Numbered from the stretch's first letter, positions 1 to 11,540 are shown. The stretch is 64,000 nucleotides of DNA from Pseudomonadota bacterium (GCA_021788645.1 JAJYKK010000003.1:1-64000), one strand, 5' to 3'. Numbers and translations are program-made. Notes: a model not told the origin generated them from the letters alone.

Positions 1-358
1 CGTCGTCCAGAAGTCGCTTGAGGCCCTTCTTGGGGTAGTTCATGCCCGAACCCAGGTCGGCGATGACCTCGAACGTCCAGCCCTGCCGGGCGCAGTAGCG
101 TTCGAGCACCTGCTTCTGCCGTTCCAGGTCATCCTTTTGGTCATGGCTGGAGACGCGAGCATAGGCGACGGTGCGAAGCGCGGCCTCCGGCGCGCGAAAT
201 TGCTCAGGCCGCAACCGTGCCAAGTCGTAGCGCCGACGCCCGCCGGGCGTGCGCTCGTCGGGAATACGTTTGCCTTCGCGCTCCCAGCGCCGCAGCGTTT
301 GTGCGGCGACGCCAAGGAACTCGGCGGCTTCGTGAATGCTGACCACCTTGCGAGACAT
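1..358 (-). CDS. IS607-family serine recombinase/resolvase (MerR-type HTH plus resolvase domain), truncated by window edge
   Basis: Reverse-strand translation from ATG at 358: MSRKVVSIHEAAEFLGVAAQTLRRWEREGKRIPDERTPGGRRRYDLARLRPEQF...RTVAYARVSSHDQKDDLERQKQVLERYCARQGWTFEVIADLGSGMNYPKKGLKRLLDD; typical IS607 TnpA N-terminus. Absent from the ORF track because it runs off the window. Confidence 0.9.
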   Translation of the reverse strand, partial: MSRKVVSIHEAAEFLGVAAQTLRRWEREGKRIPDERTPGGRRRYDLARLRPEQFRAPEAALRTVAYARVSSHDQKDDLERQKQVLERYCARQGWTFEVIADLGSGMNYPKKGLKRLLDD

Positions 359-384
359 GCTGAAAATATACAACAATGCGCAAA

Positions 385-639
385 AGGGCGCGATCCCGAT
401 CCTGTCGAGGGCCGTCAGATCGCCGTGGAAATAGGCGCGCACCTCGTGGACGCCGTCAGCGGTGCCGCGGCTTTCCACCACCGTGTAGCCATTGGCGCCT
501 GGGCCCGCAGCACCCGGTGCAGGCAGTGCGCCCTGTCGGTGAACGCGAGGACGCGAACCCGCCCCTCGGCATCCGAAAGCATCAGGATGCCGCCAATGGA
601 CGTCGACACGCGGTGCATCTGGAGGGACGCTTTGGTCAT
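385..639 (-). pseudogene. Remnant of methylated-DNA--protein-cysteine methyltransferase (ogt-like), frameshifted and truncated
   Basis: Frame 1 MTKASLQMHRVSTSIGGILMLSDAEGRVRVLAFTD..., then continuity in another frame as ANGYTVVESRGTADGVHEVRAYFHGDLTALDRIGIA, resembling the N-terminal Ogt domain ('..YF.GDLTALD.I..'). The catalytic PCHRV domain is missing; similarity ends just upstream of the IS607 recombinase. Confidence 0.65.
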
Positions 640-1045
640 GAGGTTTCGCCTTGGCCGTGTTTAGGCAAGGGTAACGCAGTTTCGGCGCGGAAGCTGGCCG
701 GAAACGGACCTCGGCCTGAGCGGCTCGCCGAGAACCCCATCGCGGCGCGAGGGACCCACGGCAATGACCTGCGACAGACGTCGCGGGCGTTAGGGTGAGG
801 CGCCGGCATGGTTGCCTCTCGCCACCTGGCCAACGGCAGGCGCAGTCACCACCGCCCTTGGCGAGCGGGCTTGCGCGCCAAGCCGTGCGGCGATTTGCAG
901 TACAGCCTCGCGGTGGCTGTGAAGAGCTTCAGAGGGCTTGATGGATTGGCTTAGTCAATCACGCAATTTGATTTCACTATAAGGCAACGCAGGGCTGAAA
1001 TCAACGACGCAATGTGGTGCTATTTGCGGGTGATGTGGGGTTAAA

Positions 1046-1116
1046 CACCTATTGCAAACAGGATGCGGTGCGTCTGCGCCACTGAAATCGGCGTGACGCC
1101 TAGGTGCCGTCGAAAC
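1046..1116 (-). pseudogene. Downstream fragment of interrupted Ada-type gene (AraC HTH continuation)
   Basis: Reverse strand reads RRHLGVTPISVAQTHRILFAIGV*, which continues HFRRLFRR from the fragment at 4011-4383 in frame if the ISL3 element and one TSD copy are removed. Confidence 0.7.
1109..1116. repeat. Left target-site duplication GTCGAAAC of ISL3-like element
   Basis: GTCGAAAC directly precedes the left IR and recurs exactly at 4011-4018 after the right IR. Confidence 0.9.
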
Positions 1117-1146
1117 GGGTATCCGGATTTGGCTGTGTTTGAAGGC

Positions 1147-2568
1147 TCACAGCCGTCCGGATTCCAGTAGCTCGATCAATGTGTTTATGTCGGCCCCGTA
1201 GTTCTTCGGTGGCCCTGGCGGTTCGTGTGGGTGCTCGACCTTCGGCGTGCTCTTCCTTGGAGTCAGAACCGCCTTTCCGAAGTGCCCAGGCGGCAGACCA
1301 TAGCCTATCGCATCGTCCGGTACGCCGAAGCCCATGACTTCTTCCGCCACGGCCAATTCAGGTTCGCGCCGCCGCTCGAATTTCGGACGACTAAGCTTGT
1401 GCTTGTGCGTGCCCTCGGTAAACAGAATCTTGGCTCGCAGTGCCTCGAAGCTGTAGCCGCGCCCCGGCCGGTTCATCACGCGGATCAAGCTGTTCAGGCT
1501 TTCGGTGTAGGCGTTGGTGACGGGATGCTCGAAGTAGTTGAGGATGAACGGCTGCCAGTTCGTGAAGGCCCGGATCAGGTCGTGGAAGGCATCCCGCATC
1601 TCGGGCACCACGGCCTTGTTCCACACCTCGTAGGCCGCTATAGCGGCTTCGGGGCTACCTGACCCTTCATAGATGGCGTAGAAGCCTTCCTTGAGCCTGT
1701 ACGCAGCTCCCAGCTCGGGATAGTTCTTCGTCCAGCCGTCCAGCAGCAGTGCTTCCTTGTCGTTCAGGTCGCTCTCGCGTTTGAGCAGCACGAATCTGTC
1801 GTGCATCAGGCCCCGGCGCTGCTTGGGAGTCAGGTGCTCCCGGAGGCTCTTCCTGACCTTCTCCACGGCGTCATTCGCCATACGCACGACGTGGAACTTG
1901 TCGATGACGATCCGGGCGTCTGGCAGCACCGCCGCGACGGCATCGCGGTACGGCGTCCACATGTCCATCGCCACGTACTGCACCTCCGACTTCCCTTGCA
2001 AGTTGTAGAGGTAGTTCACCACCGTCTTCTTGTCCCGGTTCGGTAGCATGTCGATGATGGTGTTGTTGCGGATGTTGCTGATGACGCAGCGAGGCTTGAT
2101 GAGGTGGATTTCGTCAATACCCATCCACTTCGGTGTCTCAAAGCGGAATTCGCCTTCCAGCTCGTTGATGTAGTCGCGAAAGATGTTGCGGATGGTCTTC
2201 TCGTCCAGGCCGGTGTCGTCAGCGATGCTGGCAAACGTCCGCTTCAAGCTCTGCTGGCCGATCCACTTCACCAGCCGCTCGGTCATCTCGCGCTTGGCGT
2301 TGACGGCGGGCAGCGCCTCCATGAAGGTCTTGCCGCAGGACTGGCACCGCCAGCGGCGCGTGTCCACGTGCATCGCAAGGCGCTTGCCGTGGGTCGGCAG
2401 GTCGCGGATAACCTGCTCATTACGACCGTGGCCGATCAGGCGATCAGAGCCGCAGGCCGTGCAGCCGCCGGGAGGATTCGAGACTTCGGCGTAGACGTGA
2501 TAGTCGTGATCGGCTTCCTCGACCCGCTGCACCTTGAAGTCGGGGAGGTTCAGGATGTTCGCGGGCAT
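1147..2568 (-). CDS. ISL3-family transposase
   Basis: 473 aa; N-terminal zinc-finger pattern CTACGSDRLIGHGR...RRWRCQSCGKTF, then WMGIDEIHL, MDMWTPYRDAV and IDKFHVVRMAN typical of ISL3 DDE transposases. Confidence 0.92.
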   Translation of the reverse strand: MPANILNLPDFKVQRVEEADHDYHVYAEVSNPPGGCTACGSDRLIGHGRNEQVIRDLPTHGKRLAMHVDTRRWRCQSCGKTFMEALPAVNAKREMTERLVKWIGQQSLKRTFASIADDTGLDEKTIRNIFRDYINELEGEFRFETPKWMGIDEIHLIKPRCVISNIRNNTIIDMLPNRDKKTVVNYLYNLQGKSEVQYVAMDMWTPYRDAVAAVLPDARIVIDKFHVVRMANDAVEKVRKSLREHLTPKQRRGLMHDRFVLLKRESDLNDKEALLLDGWTKNYPELGAAYRLKEGFYAIYEGSGSPEAAIAAYEVWNKAVVPEMRDAFHDLIRAFTNWQPFILNYFEHPVTNAYTESLNSLIRVMNRPGRGYSFEALRAKILFTEGTHKHKLSRPKFERRREPELAVAEEVMGFGVPDDAIGYGLPPGHFGKAVLTPRKSTPKVEHPHEPPGPPKNYGADINTLIELLESGRL

Positions 2569-2571
2569 GGG

Positions 2572-2931
2572 TCAATGCGCCGCCAGCAACGGTTGTTTCG
2601 TGTGAAGTGGTGAGTGTTTGGCGAGCGCCACCCAGCTATCTTTGGCGGCTGCAAGTTCAGTTTCCCAACGTGCAAGGTCTTCGACGGATACGGCTGCCGA
2701 CCCAGCGCACAGCTTCCGGCTGACGCTATCGCGCTTCACCTGGGCGCTTTCCAGTCGGAATAGGGCCTCCTTCATCTCCGCGCGCTCAAGCAGACGGCCA
2801 TAGGCGGCGGCTTCAAACTGTGACGCCTTCGAGGCAGGCGACTGGATCGGCTGAGGTTGCCGCCGGGTGCGTGGTTTCCTGACAGTGATAGCAGTCGATT
2901 GGTCGTCGGGGCTTTCTGCGATGACGGACAT
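2572..2931 (-). CDS. Hypothetical passenger protein in ISL3 element
   Basis: ORF from internal Met (MSVIAESPDDQSTAITVRKPRTRRQ...) ending 3 nt before the transposase start; co-directional in a tight cluster. Confidence 0.55.
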   Translation of the reverse strand: MSVIAESPDDQSTAITVRKPRTRRQPQPIQSPASKASQFEAAAYGRLLERAEMKEALFRLESAQVKRDSVSRKLCAGSAAVSVEDLARWETELAAAKDSWVALAKHSPLHTKQPLLAAH

Positions 2932-2935
2932 GGTT

Positions 2936-3208
2936 TCAATGGCTCCTGTCACGGCGCCACGAGACACTGAAAGTCAGGTCGGTCAGCGCATACACGACGG
3001 GTTCAATGCTGCCCCTGTGCTGGCTGTTCGTCTGCGTGAGTTCGTCCGCGCATTCATAACAAGCGATGCTGCCCGCTTTGCCCATGAGCTCGTGCCACTC
3101 GGCCACCTCATCCAAGGCAACGGCCAGAAAGCCGACTTGCCACTCGGACAGGCCGGTGTCACTGGGCAAGAACGAAGCCGCCTGTTCGGCGGTGTATCCG
3201 GTTTTCAT
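2936..3208 (-). CDS. Hypothetical passenger protein, start overlaps hepT stop
   Basis: 90 aa MKTGYTAEQAASFLPSDTGLSEWQVGFLAVALDEVAEWHELMGKAG...; 4-bp overlap with the upstream ORF. Confidence 0.6.
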   Translation of the reverse strand: MKTGYTAEQAASFLPSDTGLSEWQVGFLAVALDEVAEWHELMGKAGSIACYECADELTQTNSQHRGSIEPVVYALTDLTFSVSWRRDRSH

Positions 3209-3594
3209 GGTTCCATTCCTTCGTGATCGGAGTTACGGGAGAGCGCCGCGCTCACCGCGGTGATTTGCGCGTGTAGGTCTGGCAGGTTGCTCTGAATCGT
3301 CTTCCAGACGATTTCCAAGTCCACCTTGAAGTAGCCGTGTGCAAGTGCGTTGCGCATGTCATTGGCGAGCGCCAAGGGAAGCTCCGGGTGCGCTGCGGCG
3401 AACTCCGGGTGGACACGCTCGATATTGCGACTGGCTTCGCCGATCACTTCCAGGTTGCGAATCACGGCGTCCTGCACGATCTTGCTGGACAAGAAGCCAA
3501 CTTCGTCAACATCGGCCACGTAGGCGTGGATGCGCTCGATGGCTTCAAGGATGTGCCCCAGGTAGTCGGGCAGTCGCTGAGGATCGCGGCTCAT
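3205..3594 (-). CDS. HepT-like toxin (DUF86 family)
   Basis: 129 aa; RNALAHGYF matches the Rx4-6H type motif; paired with an adjacent minimal nucleotidyltransferase. Confidence 0.85.
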   Translation of the reverse strand: MSRDPQRLPDYLGHILEAIERIHAYVADVDEVGFLSSKIVQDAVIRNLEVIGEASRNIERVHPEFAAAHPELPLALANDMRNALAHGYFKVDLEIVWKTIQSNLPDLHAQITAVSAALSRNSDHEGMEP

Positions 3595-3881
3595 ACGGGA
3601 CTGGCCTCCGCGAGCACGGCGGCACGGAACTTGTCTGGTAATCCGTTGGGCGTCAGCACGTCCACCGGCACGCCGAGCAACTTGCGCAGTTCCACACGGA
3701 TCGCGCTGATGTCGAACAGGGTCGTTTCCGGCGTCGGGTCGATGAGGATGTCGAGATCGCTGCTGTCGGTGTCCTGGCCGTGCAGTACGGAGCCGAAGAC
3801 CCGAGCATTGCGGGCGCGGTGAGACTCGACCACGTGCCGGATCGCGGCACGGTTCGAAGCCAAGGCTTCAGAGGGCTTCAC
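3591..3881 (-). CDS. MntA-like antitoxin, minimal nucleotidyltransferase
   Basis: GSVLHGQDTDSSDLDILID (GSx10DxD motif); likely GTG start at 3881 (ORF track extends to 3941). Confidence 0.82.
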   Translation of the reverse strand: MKPSEALASNRAAIRHVVESHRARNARVFGSVLHGQDTDSSDLDILIDPTPETTLFDISAIRVELRKLLGVPVDVLTPNGLPDKFRAAVLAEASPV

Positions 3882-3898
3882 GTCTTCTTCTCCCACAA

Positions 3899-3951
3899 CA
3901 AAATCCGGTTTAATGATAGAGCAACGGCGCACGGAAGGCAAAATCCGGTTT
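3899..3951. repeat. Two 13-bp direct repeats CAAAATCCGGTTT upstream of the antitoxin
   Basis: CAAAATCCGGTTT at 3899-3911 and 3939-3951, 40 bp start to start. Confidence 0.8.
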
Positions 3952-4010
3952 TACGCCAAGATGACAAAGGCTGTATCAGAGACCGGAAACACACTCAAAT
4001 CCGGATACCC

Positions 4011-4018
4011 GTCGAAAC
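4011..4018. repeat. Right target-site duplication GTCGAAAC
   Basis: Exact match to 1109-1116. Confidence 0.9.
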
Positions 4019-4383
4019 AGGCGCCGAAAGTGCCGTGCCGTGACCCCCAGATGGGCGGCCAGCCCATCGATCGCGGCATTATTCAACACCCCTTCGGAAA
4101 TCCGACAGGGGGCCCGGGATACCCTCGTCGCCGTACCCCGCCAGCCGGCAATGCCTGGACTTAGGTCCGGCCGGCAGCGCAGGCAGGGTCTGAAGCCGTG
4201 CTGCCGGGCTGCAGCAGCACTGGGCAGAAAGGTGCAAGTCTTGAACTGCGGCGGCCCCGCGGGACAGATCAGGCGACAGTAAATACCCGTGGAGAGAACG
4301 CCGACATAAAAGACCCCATCGAACCGGGCATCACGCGCTTGAAACGCCCGATAGCAGGCTGCGGGGTCGAGATTCTTATCCAT
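4011..4383 (-). pseudogene. N-terminal fragment of Ada-type regulator / AlkA-Ada fusion, interrupted by ISL3 element
   Basis: MDKNLDPAACYRAFQARDARFDGVFYVGVLSTGIYCRLICPAGPPQFKTCTFLPSAAAARQHGFRPCLRCRPDLSPG...: Ada metal-binding domain with its Cys residues, then AraC HTH HLGVTARHFRRLFRR, ending exactly at the TSD. Confidence 0.85.
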
Positions 4384-4956
4384 GGCACGGACTATAGGAG
4401 ACATCGATATTCACCGCTGGCCATTTTCGAACATGATCGGCGCCGGCTCAAGGTCCGCTATTAACGCGTTGCTTGGGGCGGCGTCCCGCGAAGAAAATAT
4501 ACCCTCGGCCACGAACGGGACGCGGATCGGCCAGTTCACCCGCACCAACGCGATGCCGGGTTTCAGCAACAGATAGATCCAGTCGCTCCGCCGCACGACC
4601 GTGCTTCGCCGAAGAGCCGAGGGCTTGCGCTTGCAGCAGCAGAAACCTGAGCCAGCGAAAGGATGCGGGCCGCGGCCAGATCGCGCCTGGCCCCTGGGGG
4701 CACGGGCTTCCATGCCTCGCCCAAGCGCTTGCCACGGTGTAGCGCGCCTCGCCGGTCAGCGATGCAGCCGAGCACGCTGGCGCTGACCATGGCCTGAACA
4801 AGATCGCGAAAACGGAGCGGAGCCTCTCGGCGCGCAGGTCGGTCAGGCGGCTGACCCGCCCGCACCTGCGGGCGTCGGGATGGACGCCGAGCATTCGCTT
4901 CGGCCGCGGGTCAAGCGCCATTCGCTCCTGCCGGGGGATCCGGCGCTTCGGGTGGG

Positions 4957-6663
4957 TCACGACAGGTCGTCGACCCGCCGCCTTGCCTCGCGAGGATCGC
5001 CTCGCGCGCCCGGATCGCGGCCGCGTGTTCCCGCCAGCGCTTCATGCAAGGTCGCATAGATGTTGGCTTTCCCGATCACCGCGGTGACGCCGTGACGATC
5101 CATGTCCGCGCGCAGATACCGGTTCGCGCGGGCGAAGATGATCTCGATGCCGCGCCCGGCCAAGTCCTGGCACAAGGCATTGACGGAGCGGCCCGCCGAG
5201 TAGTCGAGATCAGTGATCGCGGAGGCGTCGATGATGAACCGGTGAACAGGGTCGGGGGCGGTGTCGATCAATCGCCGCACCTCGTCGACGAACTGGTGCT
5301 CGTTCGCATAGAACAGGTCGGCGCCGAAGCGGTAGATGATCAGGCCGGGTGCCGTCTCCAGCCCGGCCTGCGAGGGACGAGGCTCCCACCGCCCGTCGTC
5401 GTTCGGGGCCAGCACCATCGTATGCGGCCGATAGCTGTGCCGCACGTGCCGCAGCAACGAGAGCCCCATCGCGACCAAGATCCCGTTTTCCACCCCGGCG
5501 ATCACGACGCTAACGGCCGTCGCCAAAGCCAGCGCAAATTCGCCCGGGCTCTCCCGGCGGATCTCGTTCAGCTGGCCCACGGCGACGAGCCCGACCGCAA
5601 TGGTAAACACGATGGCCGCCAACACGCAGCGGGGCAGGTACTGCAGCCAATGGCCCAAAAACAGCAGGACCACCACCACGATGGCGGCCAGCGTGAGCTG
5701 CGCAAGCTGGCTGCGGGCACCGGCCTGATCGGCCATTGCCGTCTGCGTCGGGCTGCCATTGACCACGAAGGCGCCGCTGATCGCCGCGGCGGCGTTTGCC
5801 ACGGCGAGCCCCAGCAGGTCGGCATCCTCGTCGACGCGATCACCATGGCGCTCGGCGAACGCCCGGCTCGTCGCCGCGCTCTGTGCGATCACGACGACGA
5901 AGCAGGAGGCGGCCACCTGCATAAGGTCGAGCACCTGGGGCCAGTGAATGGCAAACAGGTGGAGGCGGGGAAGGCCCGCATGCAAGGGCCCTATGAGGGC
6001 TACGCCACGGCCTGCGAAATTCCATATGACGCTCGATCCCACGCCCATGACCACGGCTGCAAGCGCTAGCGGCCATTTGGGCTGGTAGCGCTTGAACAGC
6101 AGAATTGTCGCGACGACGAGTGCGGAGATGGCGAGCGTCGGCCAGTGGGTGCTCGACAGATGGGTGGCGACTTGGGCGATCTGCCGCAGCGTGAGGCGGG
6201 AGGCGACCGGAATCCCGAGCATGTCCCCGAGCATCGCGACGCCGACCTGCACGCCGACGCCGGTGAGAAAGCCGACCAGCACCGTGCGCGAGAGGAAGTC
6301 GGCAAGGAAGCCAAGACGAAAGATTCTTGCAATCAACAGCATCAGGGCCGTGAGCAAGGCGGTCATGCCTGCGAGCGCGATGTACTGCGCACTCGAGGGG
6401 ACCGCCATCATCGAGAGCTTGCTCGCGAAGATGGTCGCGGTGGCCGAGTCGGCGGCGACGACAAGATTCGGCGATGCGCCGAACAGTGCAAACGCGACGA
6501 TCGGCAGAAGGCCGGTATAGAGTCCCGCCACCGGCGGCATGCCGGCGATGCGGGCGTAGCCGAGGAGCTGCGGGATGTCCATCGAGGCAAAGGCAACGCC
6601 CGCCACTGCATCGCGCAAGGCCGCGGCCCGATTGGTGGGCATTAGACGCGTGAACAACCCCAT
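4957..6663 (-). CDS. SulP-family anion transporter with STAS domain
   Basis: MGLFTRLMPTNRAAALRDAVAGVAFASMDIPQLLGYARIAGMPPVAGLYTGLLP...; multi-TM region then STAS (FIIDASAITDLDYSAG). Start chosen at the internal Met (track start 6834). Confidence 0.85.
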   Translation of the reverse strand: MGLFTRLMPTNRAAALRDAVAGVAFASMDIPQLLGYARIAGMPPVAGLYTGLLPIVAFALFGASPNLVVAADSATATIFASKLSMMAVPSSAQYIALAGMTALLTALMLLIARIFRLGFLADFLSRTVLVGFLTGVGVQVGVAMLGDMLGIPVASRLTLRQIAQVATHLSSTHWPTLAISALVVATILLFKRYQPKWPLALAAVVMGVGSSVIWNFAGRGVALIGPLHAGLPRLHLFAIHWPQVLDLMQVAASCFVVVIAQSAATSRAFAERHGDRVDEDADLLGLAVANAAAAISGAFVVNGSPTQTAMADQAGARSQLAQLTLAAIVVVVLLFLGHWLQYLPRCVLAAIVFTIAVGLVAVGQLNEIRRESPGEFALALATAVSVVIAGVENGILVAMGLSLLRHVRHSYRPHTMVLAPNDDGRWEPRPSQAGLETAPGLIIYRFGADLFYANEHQFVDEVRRLIDTAPDPVHRFIIDASAITDLDYSAGRSVNALCQDLAGRGIEIIFARANRYLRADMDRHGVTAVIGKANIYATLHEALAGTRGRDPGARGDPREARRRVDDLS

Positions 6664-7663
6664 GGCCGTGAGAACTCCCCCATGATTCCGGAAAACGACG
6701 TCGTGCCCGCGGCAACGGCCCAGATGTGCCGGAGGACATGCCCATCGGCACATCGCGCCGGGGAAAAGTCTCGGTACTATACCGCGGCGGCGCGGCTTGG
6801 GGCGAGTCCTCGCGTGGGAATCCCTGGTGCCCAAAGCGCCGAGACCGTCGTGCGCGGTAGTCCACCTTTCGCTTCGGCGCCAGACCCGATGATTGGCGCT
6901 CTTGCCCTTGATGGAGGCGATGGCCCGTCAATGTCCATCTCGCGGAAGGATGGCCACGTGGCCGTTGCAGGCCCATGACGCACACTCCGGCCATTCATGC
7001 TTGTCCAGCCTATGCGGCGGGCGGCTCGCCATGGCCCTCAGCCGGTTGTGCCGCACGCGCGGGCCCGGAAATTTGCGATGGGCGCCGCTTCCAATAGCCT
7101 GGACCACAGCCCATCGACAGCAGCACGGCCGATGAGGGAGCAGGCGGATGGCCTCGAACGTCCGGGTCGCCAGAGTCCGTGAGTGCGGGCGGCGCCAATG
7201 GGCCCATGCCCAATCATGCGCGTCAGCCTTGATACCGGAGTAACGCGAGGGCAGCCCGGCGTGGGCATCCAGCGTAATGGGTTGTTCTCGCCGCACCCTT
7301 TTGGACACGCGCCGATCATGACGCCACGGTTTCCGGTCGTGACCGGAACGGCGGATCCCGGCGCCGTCAGGCGTTCGTCGGCTGCATGTCGCTGCAACAT
7401 GTCCCGTGTTGGCTGCGGGCCATTCACCCGTTGGGTAACCAGACGTCTGGGGTCAGTATCGGGCGAGGGCCTGCGGTTCGGTGGATGGAGGGCGCAGGAG
7501 GCGTCAGAACGGTGGCGCGTCGGGTCGGTATTCGTTTCAAGCAGATGCGCACTTCGCGGCGGATACCCAGGAGACCCCCGGTCCGGCCGCCTTCGGCGGA
7601 TCGAAGAGTGCTCCCTTAGTGGACCATCTTCACCTGTTCCGACCCCCTGCACCCGAGAACCGC

Positions 7664-10174
<2,511 letters not shown>

Positions 10175-10226
10175 TTAATCTCCGTAGGCTGTCGCTGCAG
10201 CCTCAAAGGAGGATGCGCGAAAGGGA

Positions 10227-10242
10227 TGTTCCACGTGGAACA
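10227..10242. promoter_or_regulatory. parS-like centromere site TGTTCCACGTGGAACA
   Basis: Perfect 16-bp palindrome between gyrB and dnaN, parS-like. Confidence 0.85.
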
Positions 10243-11352
10243 TCAAATGCGCATGGGCATGACCACATATTTGAAATTGGGCTCATCGGCCAGCGTGATG
10301 AGGGCGCTGGCGCCGGCGTCGCCGAAAGCGCACTGCACCTCGGTGGCCGACAGGTTGGTCAGCACGTCGAGGAGATAGGTCACGTTGAAACCGATGTCCA
10401 GGGAGTCCCCTTGATAGTCCACCTCCAGTTCCTCCTGCGCCTCTTCCTGCTCGCTGTTGGTGGAAATCACGCGCAGCGAGCCGTCGGTCAGGACCAGGCG
10501 CACCCCCCTCAGCTTCTCGTTCGACAGGATCGCGGCACGTTGCAGCGCATGCAGCAAGGTCTCCCGCGAGACGACGATGTGCTTGTCCAAGGCGGTCGGA
10601 ATCACGCGCGTGTAGTCCGGGAACTTGCCATCGATGACCTTGCTCACCAGTTCCGTGTGGCCGAACGTCAGTTTGACCTGGGAGGCCCCGATCTCGAGGC
10701 TCACCGGATCCTCGCTGTCGGCCAGCAGCTTGTAGACTTCGAGGACCGTCTTGCGCGGCAGGATCACCTCGTGCGGCACCACGTCTTGCCCCGAAACCGG
10801 GACGCCGGCAAAGCTCAAGCGATGGCCGTCGGTGGCCACCACGTGCAAGGCTTGCGGACTGGCCACGAGCAGCGCGCCATTGAGGTAATAGCGGATATCC
10901 TGCTGGGCCATGGCATATTGTACCAGACCGAGGGCCCGTTTCAGCTCGCGCTCCGTGAGCCGGAGCGTCGCGATCGGCTCGCTCAAGGGCGCGAGCCGCG
11001 GGAAATGGTCGGCCGGCAGCGTCTGCAGGCTGAAGCGGCTTCGCCCGGCGCGCACCGTAACTTTGGAATCCACGGCCTCGAGCACGACCGGCGTGTCCTC
11101 CGGCAAGGAGCGGCAGATGTCCTGCAGCTTCTTGGCCGACACGGTGATGGAAAAGTCCGCACGCCCGGCATCGGCCGGCGCGCTGACGGTGATCTGGATC
11201 TCCAGGTCGGTGGCGATGAAATCCAGCCGGTCGGACACCCGTGCGATCAGGACATTGGATAGAATCGGGAGGGTGTGACGGCGCTCGACAATGCCCACGG
11301 CCGCCTGCAGTGGACGCAGCAGCGCATCGCGGGTCGTTTCCAATAGAATCAT
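10243..11352 (-). CDS. dnaN: DNA polymerase III subunit beta
   Basis: MILLETTRDALLRPLQAAVGIVERRHTLPILSNVLI... ending KYVVMPMRI. Confidence 0.98.
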   Translation of the reverse strand: MILLETTRDALLRPLQAAVGIVERRHTLPILSNVLIARVSDRLDFIATDLEIQITVSAPADAGRADFSITVSAKKLQDICRSLPEDTPVVLEAVDSKVTVRAGRSRFSLQTLPADHFPRLAPLSEPIATLRLTERELKRALGLVQYAMAQQDIRYYLNGALLVASPQALHVVATDGHRLSFAGVPVSGQDVVPHEVILPRKTVLEVYKLLADSEDPVSLEIGASQVKLTFGHTELVSKVIDGKFPDYTRVIPTALDKHIVVSRETLLHALQRAAILSNEKLRGVRLVLTDGSLRVISTNSEQEEAQEELEVDYQGDSLDIGFNVTYLLDVLTNLSATEVQCAFGDAGASALITLADEPNFKYVVMPMRI

Positions 11353-11540
11353 TGTTTTCTACCTAGAGATCGATAATAAGGCGCAGGGGATAAGTGTATA
11401 GCAAAAATTTCTCGTTGTTAATCAATGTAGAAGCTTTGTTCCTCGGGGTGCCCTGATCCGGTATGGCCTGTGGACGGATTGTGGATCGTTTTCGACGCCC
11501 CGCCGATCGGGGCAGTTATCCCCATTGTGTCTACAGGTAT
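11353..11540. other. Candidate oriC / DnaA-box-containing dnaA-dnaN intergenic region
   Basis: TTATCCCCA at 11516-11524, reverse-oriented TTATCCCCT at 11385-11393, CGATCCACA (reverse) at 11480-11488, plus AT-rich tract tgtatagcaaaaatttctcgttgttaatcaatgtag. Confidence 0.55.

Larger units (their letters stand above)
1117..4010 (-). mobile_element. ISL3-family-like composite element carrying passenger genes and a MntA/HepT-type TA module
   Basis: Left end GGGTATCCGGATTTGGCTGTGTTT (1117-1140) versus reverse complement of right end GGGTATCCGGATTTGAGTGTGTTT (3987-4010), two mismatches in 24 bp; 8-bp TSD GTCGAAAC on both sides; internal ISL3-type transposase. Confidence 0.92.

Noticed and set aside
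926-939. 14-bp match GCTTCAGAGGGCTT also found at 3865-3878 inside the ISL3 element
   Set aside because: Could hint at an older element remnant, but it is short and isolated with no extended similarity.
660-1046. Possible AlkA domain remnant between the Ada fragment and ogt remnant
   Set aside because: Frames read by eye showed no convincing glycosylase motif.
4411-4960. Overlapping minus-strand ORFs between the Ada fragment and sulP
   Set aside because: No recognisable domain in any frame and several overlapping frames open; cannot support a gene call.
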